Source: JBFWNG01 sp050251195
GTDB taxonomy: Bacteria > Bdellovibrionota_B > Oligoflexia > Oligoflexales > Oligoflexaceae
Assembly: GCA_050251195.1 (NCBI GenBank)
Contig: JBFWNG010000016.1
Span: forward strand, 8,642-72,641
Length of the DNA stretch: 64,000 nucleotides
Reading direction: 5' to 3'
Shown here: positions 1 through 8,421 of the stretch, piece after piece
Position numbering within the stretch: position 1 is the stretch's first letter
How the letters are laid out: every line of letters starts with the position of its first letter
The notes under the pieces: model-generated
The model's input: only the letters and a program-made list of their open reading frames with translations
Told to the model about the DNA's origin: nothing
Databases searched by the model: none
Made by a program: the position numbers and the translations under genes

Positions 1-693
1 GGTGTCGCAAAATAGTGATTTCAGCACTTGTTTGATCGAAGCGTTGGCAAAGGGCTCGCGTCCGACCTTGACTCTTTCGGCGAAAGCCCGAGCTACGTCT
101 TGGTGTGAAAAAAAGGCCTCCGTCTCCACCGTGGCGGCGTTAAACATCGCCTTTCCCTCGAGGAACTCCTCTTGCTCGATAAGATGCTTGCCGTTGCCTA
201 TCTCCGCTGCCCAGTTCTCCCAGGGATCGGGCATTTCTTTGATATTGAGCTCACCCATCACATGGCATTTTTTACACTCATGTTGGGAAAACGAATCCCC
301 CATAAACTTGAACTGTCCATCCCTTCCCTTATAAAACTGATGGGTGCTAGGTCCATTTTCTTCTGCGACCGTGGTTATGATCTCGTCTGGGCTTGCCAAC
401 CACACCTTTAAGCCCTCTTGACACTCGTACACGTCTATCTTTCTAGGTGTCACCTTAATCATATGCCCGCCTTCGCCCACGAGCGCACGTCCTAAAGCCT
501 GACAACCCGCCGACACCATCATAGCGTCAAAGTCAGGGTTGCAATGTGACTTAACAGCTTTCGAGAGACTGTCTTCCACAGTGGGCTCTGGATTGATAGA
601 ACAGCCGCCAACCGCCTTTATTGAGGAAATCCTTGCCTTGCACTGAACAAGGCTGAGCGTCGCGGTAAACAAAAGAACATAAGGGATTTTCAT
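1..693 (-). CDS. exported haem-site (CxxCH) protein, probable lipoprotein, 3' end beyond window
   Basis: The first 231 residues are present; the gene runs off the left edge. The N-terminus is a short basic segment, a hydrophobic stretch and Cys18 (LSLVQC). This looks like a lipoprotein signal, although Gln before the Cys is atypical. A haem-attachment motif CKKCH lies at residues 140-144, followed by a PWENW segment. It aligns along its visible length with the exported protein at 16690-18252, which has FxGxSF, CLRCH, PWRNW and LKPLFC where this one has MGDSF, CKKCH, PWENW and LKSLFC, so the two are paralogues. The likely role is an envelope c-type haem protein, inferred from the motif only. 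The partner and reaction are unknown. Confidence 0.85.
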   Translation of the reverse strand, partial: MKIPYVLLFTATLSLVQCKARISSIKAVGGCSINPEPTVEDSLSKAVKSHCNPDFDAMMVSAGCQALGRALVGEGGHMIKVTPRKIDVYECQEGLKVWLASPDEIITTVAEENGPSTHQFYKGRDGQFKFMGDSFSQHECKKCHVMGELNIKEMPDPWENWAAEIGNGKHLIEQEEFLEGKAMFNAATVETEAFFSHQDVARAFAERVKVGREPFANASIKQVLKSLFCDT

Positions 694-933
694 GCGTCCT
701 CATTGGGTGAAGGCAACGGTTATTTCCATTTCTATTATGCCAGAAACCGGGAATCCGAGTACAATAAGACTAAGGCGCATATATATCTTTATTCCATCTG
801 CCTTGAATGGGTGGTTTAAGGTACAGCAATAGAATCTATCAATACTCAAAGAAGAACGACACCAATTTCATGACCGTCGTGTATGCCGAACGGTCTAGAT
901 CTTGGTTAAAACCCATCGGAATTGGAGTTCGTT

Positions 934-2037
934 ATGAAAGCGTGTTATTTGATTTGCTTCAGTATTACCTTTTTAACCGCATGTATGCACAAAATGGGCT
1001 CGAAAACCAAAGATGATCAAACGTCCGGCGAATTGGCACCTCTGGTGTGCGACAACGGAGCGGACGTGACGTCTTTTACCCTCGACGCGACGTTTCCGCA
1101 GCCCAATCCCTCGGCCGTAAATTTCGGAGACCAGGTCACATATTCACTCGTCGACCAAGTACCTAACGGGCCGGGCGTAAGGATTGACCTATGTATTGAT
1201 GACGCCAACGGTGCTGTCGAATTTAAGCGCATGCTCTATAGATGGGACTCGTCTAGCCAAACCGAAGATATTCGAATAGATAATACCGCCACGGAGGTTA
1301 GAAGAGAGGGTAACACTTATTTTATACCCTCTTCCAAAGTAAAAGCCGTGAATCTCGAACAAGCGATTTTCGGTGAGGTTGACGGACTTGATCTTTATGT
1401 TTCTTACCGAGAGGATCAGGGTATCTGGATCAAGGGGTGGAGAGATAATGACGATCTAAGTTTCGCCACTGCGGTGAACGCCGTGATAGAAAACGGTATG
1501 CGCAAACCTCTCTCCACCAGACTTATTGGAGGTACGTTCCGTCAAGGAAATCCGTTTACGAAAGGGCTGTGTCAAGACGGGCAGGTGCCGTATGACAGGA
1601 CATTTAAGTTCGACAAGACGAGACTGAAGTTCCAGACCTGCACGTATGGTGGAGGTGGCGAAACTACGGGCTACGATATTAAGAAAATTCAGATCACCGA
1701 TGAATCGACGCATCTGGGATCGGAAAATCATCAAACCTATACCCTTGAGGGTGATCAAATCAAAAAAGTGACTCAAGGAGATCAGCCTGGGGCAGTCATG
1801 AAATACTCCTGGAGTCACCATAACGCCTGCGACTCGTTTGTGGTGACTTTGCCGCATGCTACCTATGCGGCAACCGCAGCAGCGATGGCTGGTTGTGGAC
1901 GTATCGTTGATGGTGCCCCCCAAAGGACTTGGGAAGATGAGCATCTTGACATTATGTACAAGATTACATACGCCAAGAGCGAGATCGTGGAAGGAAGAGT
2001 TGCTTGCTTCCATTACCTATTCAATTGTAGCCAGTAA
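934..2037 (+). CDS. HHN-family lipoprotein, member A1
   Basis: This 367-residue protein has a lipoprotein signal ending at Cys17 (FLTAC). The ATG at 934 is chosen because GGAG lies 7 bases upstream and the signal peptide begins there. It is one of seven related lipoproteins in the window. The shared features seen here are an early Cys (LVCDNG), the strand motif RIDLC, two mid-protein Cys (GLCQDG, QTC), the signature SHHNACD at residues 294-300, and C-terminal Cys residues. The even Cys spacing suggests a disulfide-stabilised, largely beta envelope protein. No enzymatic motif was recognised and the function is unknown. It stands alone, convergent with the antiporter gene. Confidence 0.85.
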   Translation: MKACYLICFSITFLTACMHKMGSKTKDDQTSGELAPLVCDNGADVTSFTLDATFPQPNPSAVNFGDQVTYSLVDQVPNGPGVRIDLCIDDANGAVEFKRMLYRWDSSSQTEDIRIDNTATEVRREGNTYFIPSSKVKAVNLEQAIFGEVDGLDLYVSYREDQGIWIKGWRDNDDLSFATAVNAVIENGMRKPLSTRLIGGTFRQGNPFTKGLCQDGQVPYDRTFKFDKTRLKFQTCTYGGGGETTGYDIKKIQITDESTHLGSENHQTYTLEGDQIKKVTQGDQPGAVMKYSWSHHNACDSFVVTLPHATYAATAAAMAGCGRIVDGAPQRTWEDEHLDIMYKITYAKSEIVEGRVACFHYLFNCSQ

Positions 2038-2096
2038 TCAGTGTCAGCCCCATAGTTGATACGCTGTTGAATGCGCGCCGGCCCGATCAAGAGCCG

Positions 2097-3359
2097 TCAA
2101 AATGCGAATGCGGCAGCTGCAATCAACGTATAGGGCAAAGCCCCAAGGAATAGTCCCAGGGGACTGATCCCTTCGGTCCCAAACGAATCCCGGAGCAGCC
2201 CGTAGCCGGCTGGGTTCGGAGCATTAGCTATAACCGTAAGCCCCCCGCCAGCAACCGCCCCGGAGACGAGCGCATACTTGGCTGCCATTGACAAGTTGGG
2301 GACCAGGCTACCCAGATAGGTGAGAGCCGCATTGTCCGTAACGGCCGTGAGTGATAATGCTCCCCAGAACATTGGAGTTTCTGACAAACTTGAAAGAAGC
2401 GGCTGAAGCCACCAATCCTGCATTTTGCCAAGGGTCACGAGCCCACCCAAGAAGAAGCCAACCAGAAGACTCTCTCTTATACGAAGTTCTTCTTGGTATT
2501 CTTTCGCGACCGAGCACCAACCGAGAAACAACAAAAATAAGGGAATGAAGAAGGACATATAGTGCACGTTCGAAATCGTGAGCAAGAGAAAAGCAAGATG
2601 AACAGCTATGACCCACGCAGGCATGGAAACATGTTCGGCTCGTTCATAGACGGAAATGTTGACAACGAGTTCCTTTCTGAAAACGAGGGCTGTCAAAATA
2701 GTACCCGTCGAGACCGCAATGGCGGCTCGCCAACCGAACGTTGTGATCATAAACGGCGTATCCCAGTTCCATGCTTCCGCGACCATTAGCACGGGTGGTG
2801 CCGCGAAGTGAGTAAGAGTTCCGCCAATCGAAACGTTCACAAAAAGAAGACCAAGGGTAGCGTATCGAAATTTGAGTGAAGATGTTCCTGTGAAGAACCG
2901 GTCTCGCAGAAGAATCGCCGTCACTGTCATTGCCGCCGGTTCCGTGATCAAAGAACCAAGCAGTGGGCCAAAGATAAGACAGGTACAGTAGAGTGCGACT
3001 CCCCGTCCGAAAGGCAGGGCCGACGCCAGTATATCAATCAATCGTTCTGCAAAGTGGAGAACCGGCCTCGTGGCAGCCATGCACATGATAACGAATACAA
3101 AGGCCGCTTCCGTGTAGTCTATTTCGGAAAGATAGTGAGCTGCGGAGTCAGTTCCCGATTGGATCGACCATATCCCAATAAAGAGGGCGGCCCATAGGCC
3201 AAAGACAACCTCGACCTCACCAAGAAAGTGAAAGAGATTCTCTTGCATGGAACCAGAAGGATAGCGACTCGCTAGATTCAGCAGCCTCTTGGTGCAGAAG
3301 GTATGTACGATTGCGCAAACAAAGAGAGTAGTGGCAACATATCTCATTTCTACCATCAC
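2097..3359 (-). CDS. putative Na+/H+ antiporter
   Basis: A 420-residue integral membrane protein with about ten or more hydrophobic segments. It resembles the 'putative Na+/H+ antiporter' family within the ArsB/NhaD-type ion transporter superfamily. Conserved-looking stretches include GSLITEPAAMT and GGTLTHFAAPPVLMV in one half, and TAVTDNAALTYLGS and GGLTVIANAPNP in the other, a two-fold repeated layout usual for this superfamily. It follows the YbdK-type ligase gene with a 15-base gap on the same strand, so the two are probably co-transcribed. Start choice among GTG/ATG codons near 3359 is uncertain (GGTGACGGGG upstream). The ion specificity is inferred from family resemblance only. Confidence 0.75.
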   Translation of the reverse strand: MMVEMRYVATTLFVCAIVHTFCTKRLLNLASRYPSGSMQENLFHFLGEVEVVFGLWAALFIGIWSIQSGTDSAAHYLSEIDYTEAAFVFVIMCMAATRPVLHFAERLIDILASALPFGRGVALYCTCLIFGPLLGSLITEPAAMTVTAILLRDRFFTGTSSLKFRYATLGLLFVNVSIGGTLTHFAAPPVLMVAEAWNWDTPFMITTFGWRAAIAVSTGTILTALVFRKELVVNISVYERAEHVSMPAWVIAVHLAFLLLTISNVHYMSFFIPLFLLFLGWCSVAKEYQEELRIRESLLVGFFLGGLVTLGKMQDWWLQPLLSSLSETPMFWGALSLTAVTDNAALTYLGSLVPNLSMAAKYALVSGAVAGGGLTVIANAPNPAGYGLLRDSFGTEGISPLGLFLGALPYTLIAAAAFAF

Positions 3360-3374
3360 GATCGCCCCGTCACC

Positions 3375-4505
3375 TTATTCCCATTCCGGCTGGTCCGCGT
3401 CATTTTCCCTTACCAAATGGCGAACAATTGCGTCAAAGCCATTCGAACTTTGACTCCTTTGCCTTACATAACTGGGGCCCTTGAGAGCAATGGCTTCCAA
3501 AAAGCTCCAAAATCCCTCATATCCTAAGATGCGGAGGACCTTTTCAGATGAGTCACGCATCATTCCTAAGACCTGCAAAAAAGGTATTGATGTTCCATCG
3601 TTATCCACGATCAGGTCGCACTGAACACCATGTCTCGAAGCCCTCCACTTATTCTCTCGAAGTATCCATTCAGGAGGCGGCAAAAATTTACGGCCAGCTG
3701 CTAACTCCCCGTCAATGAATAGCGCCAGTGCATGGATGAAAGCTACGATGGCTTCTACTTCAGCTATTGTGGGAGGGCAGTCAGCGATACGCACCTCGAG
3801 CGTTCCATAATCAATGTTGGGCCTTATATCCCACCACAAATCTTTTATCGAATGGATCGATTTGGAAGCGACAAGACGCCCAACGAGCATTTCAAACTCC
3901 TCCCAGTTTTTGAGAAGGTAAGGATGACCACCCGTTGGAATAGCCTCAAAAAAGGTAATCCGGCAAGACGCAAGCCCCGTCTCTTCACCATGCCAAAAGG
4001 GAGAGCTTGCAGAGAGCGCCAAAACTACAGGCAAATAGTGGCAGAGAGCATTGTTCATTGCTATAGCGTGATCGCCATTCCTCATGCCTATGTGGACATG
4101 AAGTCCAAATATTTGGAGCCTTCGAGCAATCCATTGGTTTCTATCAAGAAGTGAATGGTAGCGACTGGAGGGCGTTAATAATCTTTCTGCGTAATTGGCA
4201 AACGGATGGGTCCCAGACATCATAAGGAGTGCGTTATGCACTCCTGCAGCGCGCCGCGCCGTGGCTAGTGATTTGCGCAGAGACTCACCAACTTCAAAGG
4301 CATTTTTGCAAATGGGTGTATCGAGTTCAAGCATACTCTGAAATAATTCGGATTTTATATGCTTTGCGTCGGTCTCTGCTTTCAAGGTTTCGAGGATATT
4401 AGGGGCTACAGGCTTGAGATCTCCCGTAAGCGGATCAATCAGCTGGATCTCGACTTCGACGCCTAGTCCTAGGTTAGTATTCTGTGGAAAGTTCAAGTGA
4501 AACAT
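3375..4505 (-). CDS. ybdK: YbdK-type carboxylate-amine ligase (GCS2 family)
   Basis: 376 residues matching the glutamate-cysteine ligase 2 family. It has an N-terminal LGVEVEIQL, where the usual form is GVEEEFxL, then HVHIGM for the metal/ATP site, and the later segment RPNIDYGTLEVRIADCP typical of the family. Family members are ATP-dependent ligases joining a carboxylate to an amine; E. coli YbdK has weak gamma-glutamylcysteine synthetase activity, and most orthologues have no proven substrate. First gene of a probable two-gene operon with the antiporter. The second Glu of the usual EEE run is replaced by Val, which could affect metal binding. Confidence 0.88.
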   Translation of the reverse strand: MFHLNFPQNTNLGLGVEVEIQLIDPLTGDLKPVAPNILETLKAETDAKHIKSELFQSMLELDTPICKNAFEVGESLRKSLATARRAAGVHNALLMMSGTHPFANYAERLLTPSSRYHSLLDRNQWIARRLQIFGLHVHIGMRNGDHAIAMNNALCHYLPVVLALSASSPFWHGEETGLASCRITFFEAIPTGGHPYLLKNWEEFEMLVGRLVASKSIHSIKDLWWDIRPNIDYGTLEVRIADCPPTIAEVEAIVAFIHALALFIDGELAAGRKFLPPPEWILRENKWRASRHGVQCDLIVDNDGTSIPFLQVLGMMRDSSEKVLRILGYEGFWSFLEAIALKGPSYVRQRSQSSNGFDAIVRHLVRENDADQPEWE

Positions 4506-4867
4506 AACGCCGCCCGCTTAAGTGACGACCCTACCACTCTCAACTTCGGAGCTATTTGTTCGCTCCGAACCCATATCTAACCCTGATTGTAATAGAAAAA
4601 CCCAGACCTCAATTGTTGCGTGATACGCCCAGAAAATCAAGCAAGTTTTTCCGCCAGGCAATACAGATCATTTCGTTGGGAGAAATGATCATTTCCATTT
4701 CTGCTCTCTTTCTTCCATTAAATTAATATAGAATTTACTCGTCTGTATCTCAGACCGCTCGCTGTCTTGACCAATCGAGAAAAGCACCTGATTGGCCTGA
4801 CATGCAAAACGCCATATTTAATTATCATTGCTACTTTTCTTCCAATAATGCAGAGGTAGTTTATTAA
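4506..4867. other. divergent intergenic region (362 bp)
   Basis: No gene is seen between the YbdK-type gene (leftward) and the methionine sulfoxide reductase gene (rightward). It is AT-rich towards the right end and must contain both promoters. The only clear structure is the inverted repeat at 4666-4690. Confidence 0.6.
4666..4690. promoter_or_regulatory. inverted repeat GATCATTTC-N7-GAAATGATC
   Basis: Perfect 9-bp inverted repeat with a 7-base spacer (GTTGGGA), sitting in the middle of a divergent promoter region. Size and position fit an operator for a dimeric regulator or a hairpin in a leader; there is no U-run for a terminator. Assignment is inference. Confidence 0.45.
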
Positions 4868-5353
4868 ATGGAGAGGAGCGACGATGCAATGGACGAGTTA
4901 ATTTCCGAAATTGAAGGCCTCATGACAGGGTATTGGCTGACGGATTTAGCGAATTTCAGCGCCCTAATCTATCACAGATTGCCCGACCTAAATTGGGCAG
5001 GCTTCTATCTCTTCGATGGAAAAACTCTTCGATTGGGCCCCTTTTCAGGCAAGCCGGCATGTACCGAAATTGCGCCCACGCGCGGTGTCTGCGGTGCGGC
5101 CTTTAGCAAAACCGAAATAATGATTGTTGATGACGTTCATTCTTTCGAGGGTCATATTGCCTGTGACCCTGATTCACGATCCGAAATGGTAATTCCCTTC
5201 AAGGTTGAAAACAACCTTATAGGTGTTTTAGATATAGACTCTCCCGTCGTTTCAAGATTCACCTCACAAGATGCTTCACTTCTTTCCGCTGGATTGGTGA
5301 TCTTAGCCCGCCGCAATCCGAAGCTAAAATCATTCCCAACCTTAAGCCCTTAA
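4868..5353 (+). CDS. msrC: free methionine-(R)-sulfoxide reductase (GAF domain)
   Basis: A 161-residue single GAF-domain protein of the fRMsr family, which reduces free methionine-R-sulfoxide using thioredoxin. The three catalytic/resolving cysteines are present at 65 (GKPAC), 75 (GVCG) and 99 (HIACD). Their spacing of 10 and 24 is the same as Cys84/94/118 in the E. coli enzyme. Strand motifs LNWAGFYLF and IGVLDIDS also match the family. An in-frame ATG at 4889 behind AGGAG is a possible alternative start; 4868 gives the usual family length. The stop codon lies inside a tandem 8-bp repeat. A cytosolic role in oxidative-damage repair is expected. Confidence 0.93.
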   Translation: MERSDDAMDELISEIEGLMTGYWLTDLANFSALIYHRLPDLNWAGFYLFDGKTLRLGPFSGKPACTEIAPTRGVCGAAFSKTEIMIVDDVHSFEGHIACDPDSRSEMVIPFKVENNLIGVLDIDSPVVSRFTSQDASLLSAGLVILARRNPKLKSFPTLSP

Positions 5354-5380
5354 GCCCTTAAGCCCTTAAGCCCTTAAGCC
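5342..5380. repeat. tandem 8-bp repeat TTAAGCCC, nearly five copies
   Basis: Four exact copies and a fifth lacking its last base. The TAA stop of the reductase gene (5351-5353) is formed by the second copy. Because 8 is not a multiple of 3, and every reading frame of the array meets a TAA or lies past the stop, copy-number change would leave the protein length nearly unchanged. Confidence 0.9.
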
Positions 5381-5496
5381 GCTTAGCCTTCAATAGCGGT
5401 AGGCATAGATCTTTTGGGAATAAGATCATATCTCCAAAGTATTGGCACAACCGTTCATCGACGATCTATGATGAATAGCCAACAAAAGGAGAAAGT

Positions 5497-6012
5497 ATGA
5501 TAAATCCACTCACAAAACTAATGCCTTTTATCGCCCTTATTGCACTTGGTTGCGGCAAGAAAAACGATAAAAAAATGCCACCTCAGATGCAAAGACAATC
5601 TGAAAATCTCGACCAAGAACCAGGTCCGGAAATGTACGTCCCAGAGTATGAAACGTCTGACGAATTTTTCACGAAAACCAGTCAGATATACGATGGCGGA
5701 AATGCGCACGGTAGAGTGCGGATCTGGTATTCGAAAAACATCGAGAGCTTAATCGAAGAGGAGATGTATACGGTACCTGTCGGGACCGTGTCCATAAAGC
5801 AAGGCTATTTTAACGAAAATGACCAATATCAGAAAATTGTAACAATGATTAAGAGGGCACCTGGCTATGATCCCGAAAATCATGACTGGGAGTACGAGGT
5901 GCGAGGTCAGGATGGGACCTTGCAACAAAACGGAAAGCTTGCGGGATGCATTGGTTGCCACAGCCATGCGCCTGAAACCGACTTTTTAATGGGATCGCGG
6001 GTGTCCAATTGA
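5497..6012 (+). CDS. cytochrome P460 family lipoprotein
   Basis: 171 residues with a strong ribosome site (AAAGGAG) and a lipoprotein signal ending at Cys19 (IALGC). The body matches the cytochrome P460 family: VPVGTVSIKQGYF, then the IKRAPGYDPENHDWEYEV region, then GKLAGCIGCH with the haem motif at residues 151-155. In known P460 proteins this haem is cross-linked to a Lys and supports hydroxylamine or NO chemistry; other members are of unknown function. Outer-membrane anchoring is inferred from Gly at +2. Its promoter region (5408-5427) carries a short inverted repeat. It is read in the same direction as the nitroreductase and may share its transcript. Confidence 0.88.
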   Translation: MINPLTKLMPFIALIALGCGKKNDKKMPPQMQRQSENLDQEPGPEMYVPEYETSDEFFTKTSQIYDGGNAHGRVRIWYSKNIESLIEEEMYTVPVGTVSIKQGYFNENDQYQKIVTMIKRAPGYDPENHDWEYEVRGQDGTLQQNGKLAGCIGCHSHAPETDFLMGSRVSN

Positions 6013-6060
6013 ATGAATATCGAAATTTGGATTTATTGATATGTGTCAAAGGACGTCATA

Positions 6061-6762
6061 GTGTTTACCAACGAGAATAATCATGAGGACCTTGATTCTT
6101 GTAATCGCGAGCTTTTGTCGGGATATAGACGATTAGACAAAGAGTCACAGATCAGAGAATCAAGGGCATTCGTCGAGAAGATGGTGACAAGACGATCCAT
6201 TCGCAACTTTTCAACAGAATCAGTCCCGCTAGAGATTATCCAAAACGCGGTTAGAGTTGCGGGGACGGCTCCAAGCGGAGCTAACAAGCAACCTTGGTAC
6301 TTCGCAATCGTATGTAACCAAGCTCTCAAAACCAGAATTAGGGTCTGCGCGGAAAGGGAAGAAACACAGTTCTATTCGCATCGAGCGCCTACCGAATGGC
6401 TGAACGATCTCAAGCCTTTTGGGACGGACGCGAATAAGCCTCATCTTGGGAAGGCTCCGTATCTCATCGCCGTCTTCGCGGAGCTTTACGGAACTAACGG
6501 TCAAAGCGATCGAAAGACGAGCCATTACTACGTTAGCGAGTCGGTCGGCATTGCGGTCGGCATGCTCATTACCGCCTTACACTTATCGGGCCTTGGAACT
6601 TTGACTCACACCCCCTCCCCCATGCGATTTCTTAACGACCTCCTCGGCCTGCCGCGCCGATTTCGACCTATAGTCATCGTAGCCGTCGGCTTCCCAGAAG
6701 AACCCATCCTAGTACCGAAATTATCCAAAAAAACTCTGGACGAGATAAGCAAGGTTTACTAA
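6061..6762 (+). CDS. iodotyrosine-deiodinase-like nitroreductase
   Basis: About 233 residues of the FMN-dependent nitroreductase superfamily. RRSIRNF and APSGANKQPW are the N-terminal FMN-binding motifs. A C-terminal HYYVSESVGIAVGML segment, followed by TLTHTPSPM, a VAVGFP strand and an ending VPKLSKKTLDEI, mirrors iodotyrosine deiodinase (IYD), whose proteins end VPxLxRKxLDxI. GTG at 6061 is preferred as start because AAAGGAC sits 7 bases upstream; an in-frame GTG at 6043 is possible. The substrate in bacteria is unproven: dehalogenation of halogenated tyrosines is the family precedent, and plain flavin reduction is the alternative. Confidence 0.85.
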   Translation: MFTNENNHEDLDSCNRELLSGYRRLDKESQIRESRAFVEKMVTRRSIRNFSTESVPLEIIQNAVRVAGTAPSGANKQPWYFAIVCNQALKTRIRVCAEREETQFYSHRAPTEWLNDLKPFGTDANKPHLGKAPYLIAVFAELYGTNGQSDRKTSHYYVSESVGIAVGMLITALHLSGLGTLTHTPSPMRFLNDLLGLPRRFRPIVIVAVGFPEEPILVPKLSKKTLDEISKVY

Positions 6763-6763
6763 T

Positions 6764-6785
6764 CCCCTCCGGGGGGAATCTTTTG
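6764..6785 (+). terminator. short GC-rich hairpin with U-run
   Basis: TCCCC and GGGGA arms around TCCGG directly after the nitroreductase stop, followed by ATCTTTT. A short, plausible intrinsic terminator. Confidence 0.45.
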
Positions 6786-6871
6786 CGATTGAGTGTAACA
6801 CCCGTCGCCCAAAGCAGTTGAGTTTAACTGCCGTGTTAGTTATCATGCTCCCGCATTTAGTGGTGACGACA

Positions 6872-7783
6872 ATGGAACTTAGACATCTTCGATATTTCAC
6901 GGTGGTAGCTGAAACCAAAAGCTTTACCAAAGCCGCGAATTTGCTTCACGTTGCTCAACCCGCCATAAGCAAGCAGATTATGGATCTCGAAGAGGAACTA
7001 GGCTTTCCTCTCTTCAATAGATCGACAAAGGACGTTGCTTTGACTGAAGCGGGCGCTTTCTTTTTAGGCAAGATTCAAGTCCTGCAAAGGGATTTGCAAA
7101 AGTCCATTCAGGAAGCACAATATGTTAGTCAGAATGTTGTGAATACCTGCTATATAGGTTTTTTGAGCACACCTAGCTCCTTTTTTTTGCCGAAGCTTGT
7201 TGAAACGTACCACGAGAAGTATCCCGAAAACAGACTGCGTTTAAGGGAGGGGAACCCGATTGATCACCTACGCTGGTTGCTAGCCGACGAAATCGACATC
7301 GCTATTTCCAGGTCCATTCCCGATCAACAAAAGTTCGAGTCGCTGCTTATTTACGAAGAACCCATTATTCTCGCAATTTCTCCAAAACTAGAACCCTCTT
7401 CTCTAAAGAGCGAAGCATCTTTGCCGAAAGACGCTATTCTCATCTCAAAAGAAGCGGCACCAGGTTTACATGCGATTACTCTTAATTACATAAAGAACAC
7501 AGGCATCAAGGTGGCGAATCTTGTCGAGGTCGCTGATGTGCAATCGGCGTTAATGATGGTCGAGGCTGACCTAGGCATTGCCTTTCTTCCTTCCTGCGTC
7601 GCTAACATCGGAAGATTTTCCTCGAATTTTGTCCATTTTGATTCCAATGCCCCACGCATAGAGCTATTTGCCCTTTGGAAAAAAGACCGAGAAGCACATA
7701 CTTCACAATTTGTGGACATTCTCCGTAATAACCTAACCAAAATTAGGACACACCTAGAATCAGTCATCACGAATATATCTTAA
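6872..7783 (+). CDS. LysR-family transcriptional regulator
   Basis: 303 residues from ATG 6872. The start is chosen because LysR proteins begin MELRHLRYF. The N-terminal winged helix-turn-helix covers residues 1-60 (FTKAANLLHVAQPAISKQI, then LGFPLFNRS). A linker and a substrate-binding effector domain follow to the C-terminus. It lies downstream of the nitroreductase in the same direction, not divergent as is usual for LysR targets, so its target is unclear. The DNA-binding role is secure from the motif; the effector is unknown. Confidence 0.92.
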   Translation: MELRHLRYFTVVAETKSFTKAANLLHVAQPAISKQIMDLEEELGFPLFNRSTKDVALTEAGAFFLGKIQVLQRDLQKSIQEAQYVSQNVVNTCYIGFLSTPSSFFLPKLVETYHEKYPENRLRLREGNPIDHLRWLLADEIDIAISRSIPDQQKFESLLIYEEPIILAISPKLEPSSLKSEASLPKDAILISKEAAPGLHAITLNYIKNTGIKVANLVEVADVQSALMMVEADLGIAFLPSCVANIGRFSSNFVHFDSNAPRIELFALWKKDREAHTSQFVDILRNNLTKIRTHLESVITNIS

Positions 7784-7816
7784 AGGTATAAACCCAATGG
7801 AATTTTGGTCATAGCT

Positions 7817-8269
7817 CTATAACGGCAATATTTGGCACTGAAGATTTGCTATAAAACGATTCCCGCTACTCGGAATCAAAATATGAAGGTTTGCTTTAAA
7901 TACTACTTCGCCGGAAGGAGTTGTTTCACGGGTTGTTTGTATTTCAGCAAAACTTTGTGCAACCAATTGTCCTTCAATTGCCCCACAGGGATTTCCACGA
8001 ACAGGGACCATTCGAATAAGCGCTGGCGATTCATTTGCCAATCGGTTTTGACCCATGACGCAGGTTTGCGAAACGCCTGTTGATGGGGATACCATTTCGA
8101 TCATGGCAGGTTTAAACAGGCCGGGTTCTTCGTGGACCGCGTAGAACACCGATGCCGAAAGCTCTGCTCCCTGGAAGGAATGACATCTTAGTCCCATTTG
8201 ATTCTGATTCGCTGCTTCGGCACTGACCGACCCGATAAGTAAAGCAGCCAAGGATAGAGATTTAAGCAT
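7817..8269 (-). CDS. small secreted protein of unknown function
   Basis: 150 residues with a Sec signal peptide (MLKSLSLAALLIGSVSAEA). ATG 8269 is chosen over an upstream in-frame ATG because GGAG lies 7 bases ahead of it. The mature part has four Cys (RCHSF, QTCV, NPCG, LQCQ), compatible with two disulfides. No family recognised. Convergent with the LysR gene. Confidence 0.75.
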   Translation of the reverse strand: MLKSLSLAALLIGSVSAEAANQNQMGLRCHSFQGAELSASVFYAVHEEPGLFKPAMIEMVSPSTGVSQTCVMGQNRLANESPALIRMVPVRGNPCGAIEGQLVAQSFAEIQTTRETTPSGEVVFKANLHILIPSSGNRFIANLQCQILPL

Positions 8270-8421
8270 GGTTGACTCCATAAGGGGTTAAGGCGTTGCT
8301 ATTCTGTGTCGCTTTTGATGGAAAGTAAAATATATTTTTGCAGTTCAGTTTGATTTCGGAGGCAATTTTCTAGCGCAACTATATTATATAGTTTGTAGAA
8401 ATAGAAATAAGGCGGCAGGTG

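Noticed and set aside
1456..2013. Long open frame on the minus strand inside the HHN gene A1
   Set aside because: It lacks a ribosome site or domain and lies fully inside a well-supported lipoprotein gene.
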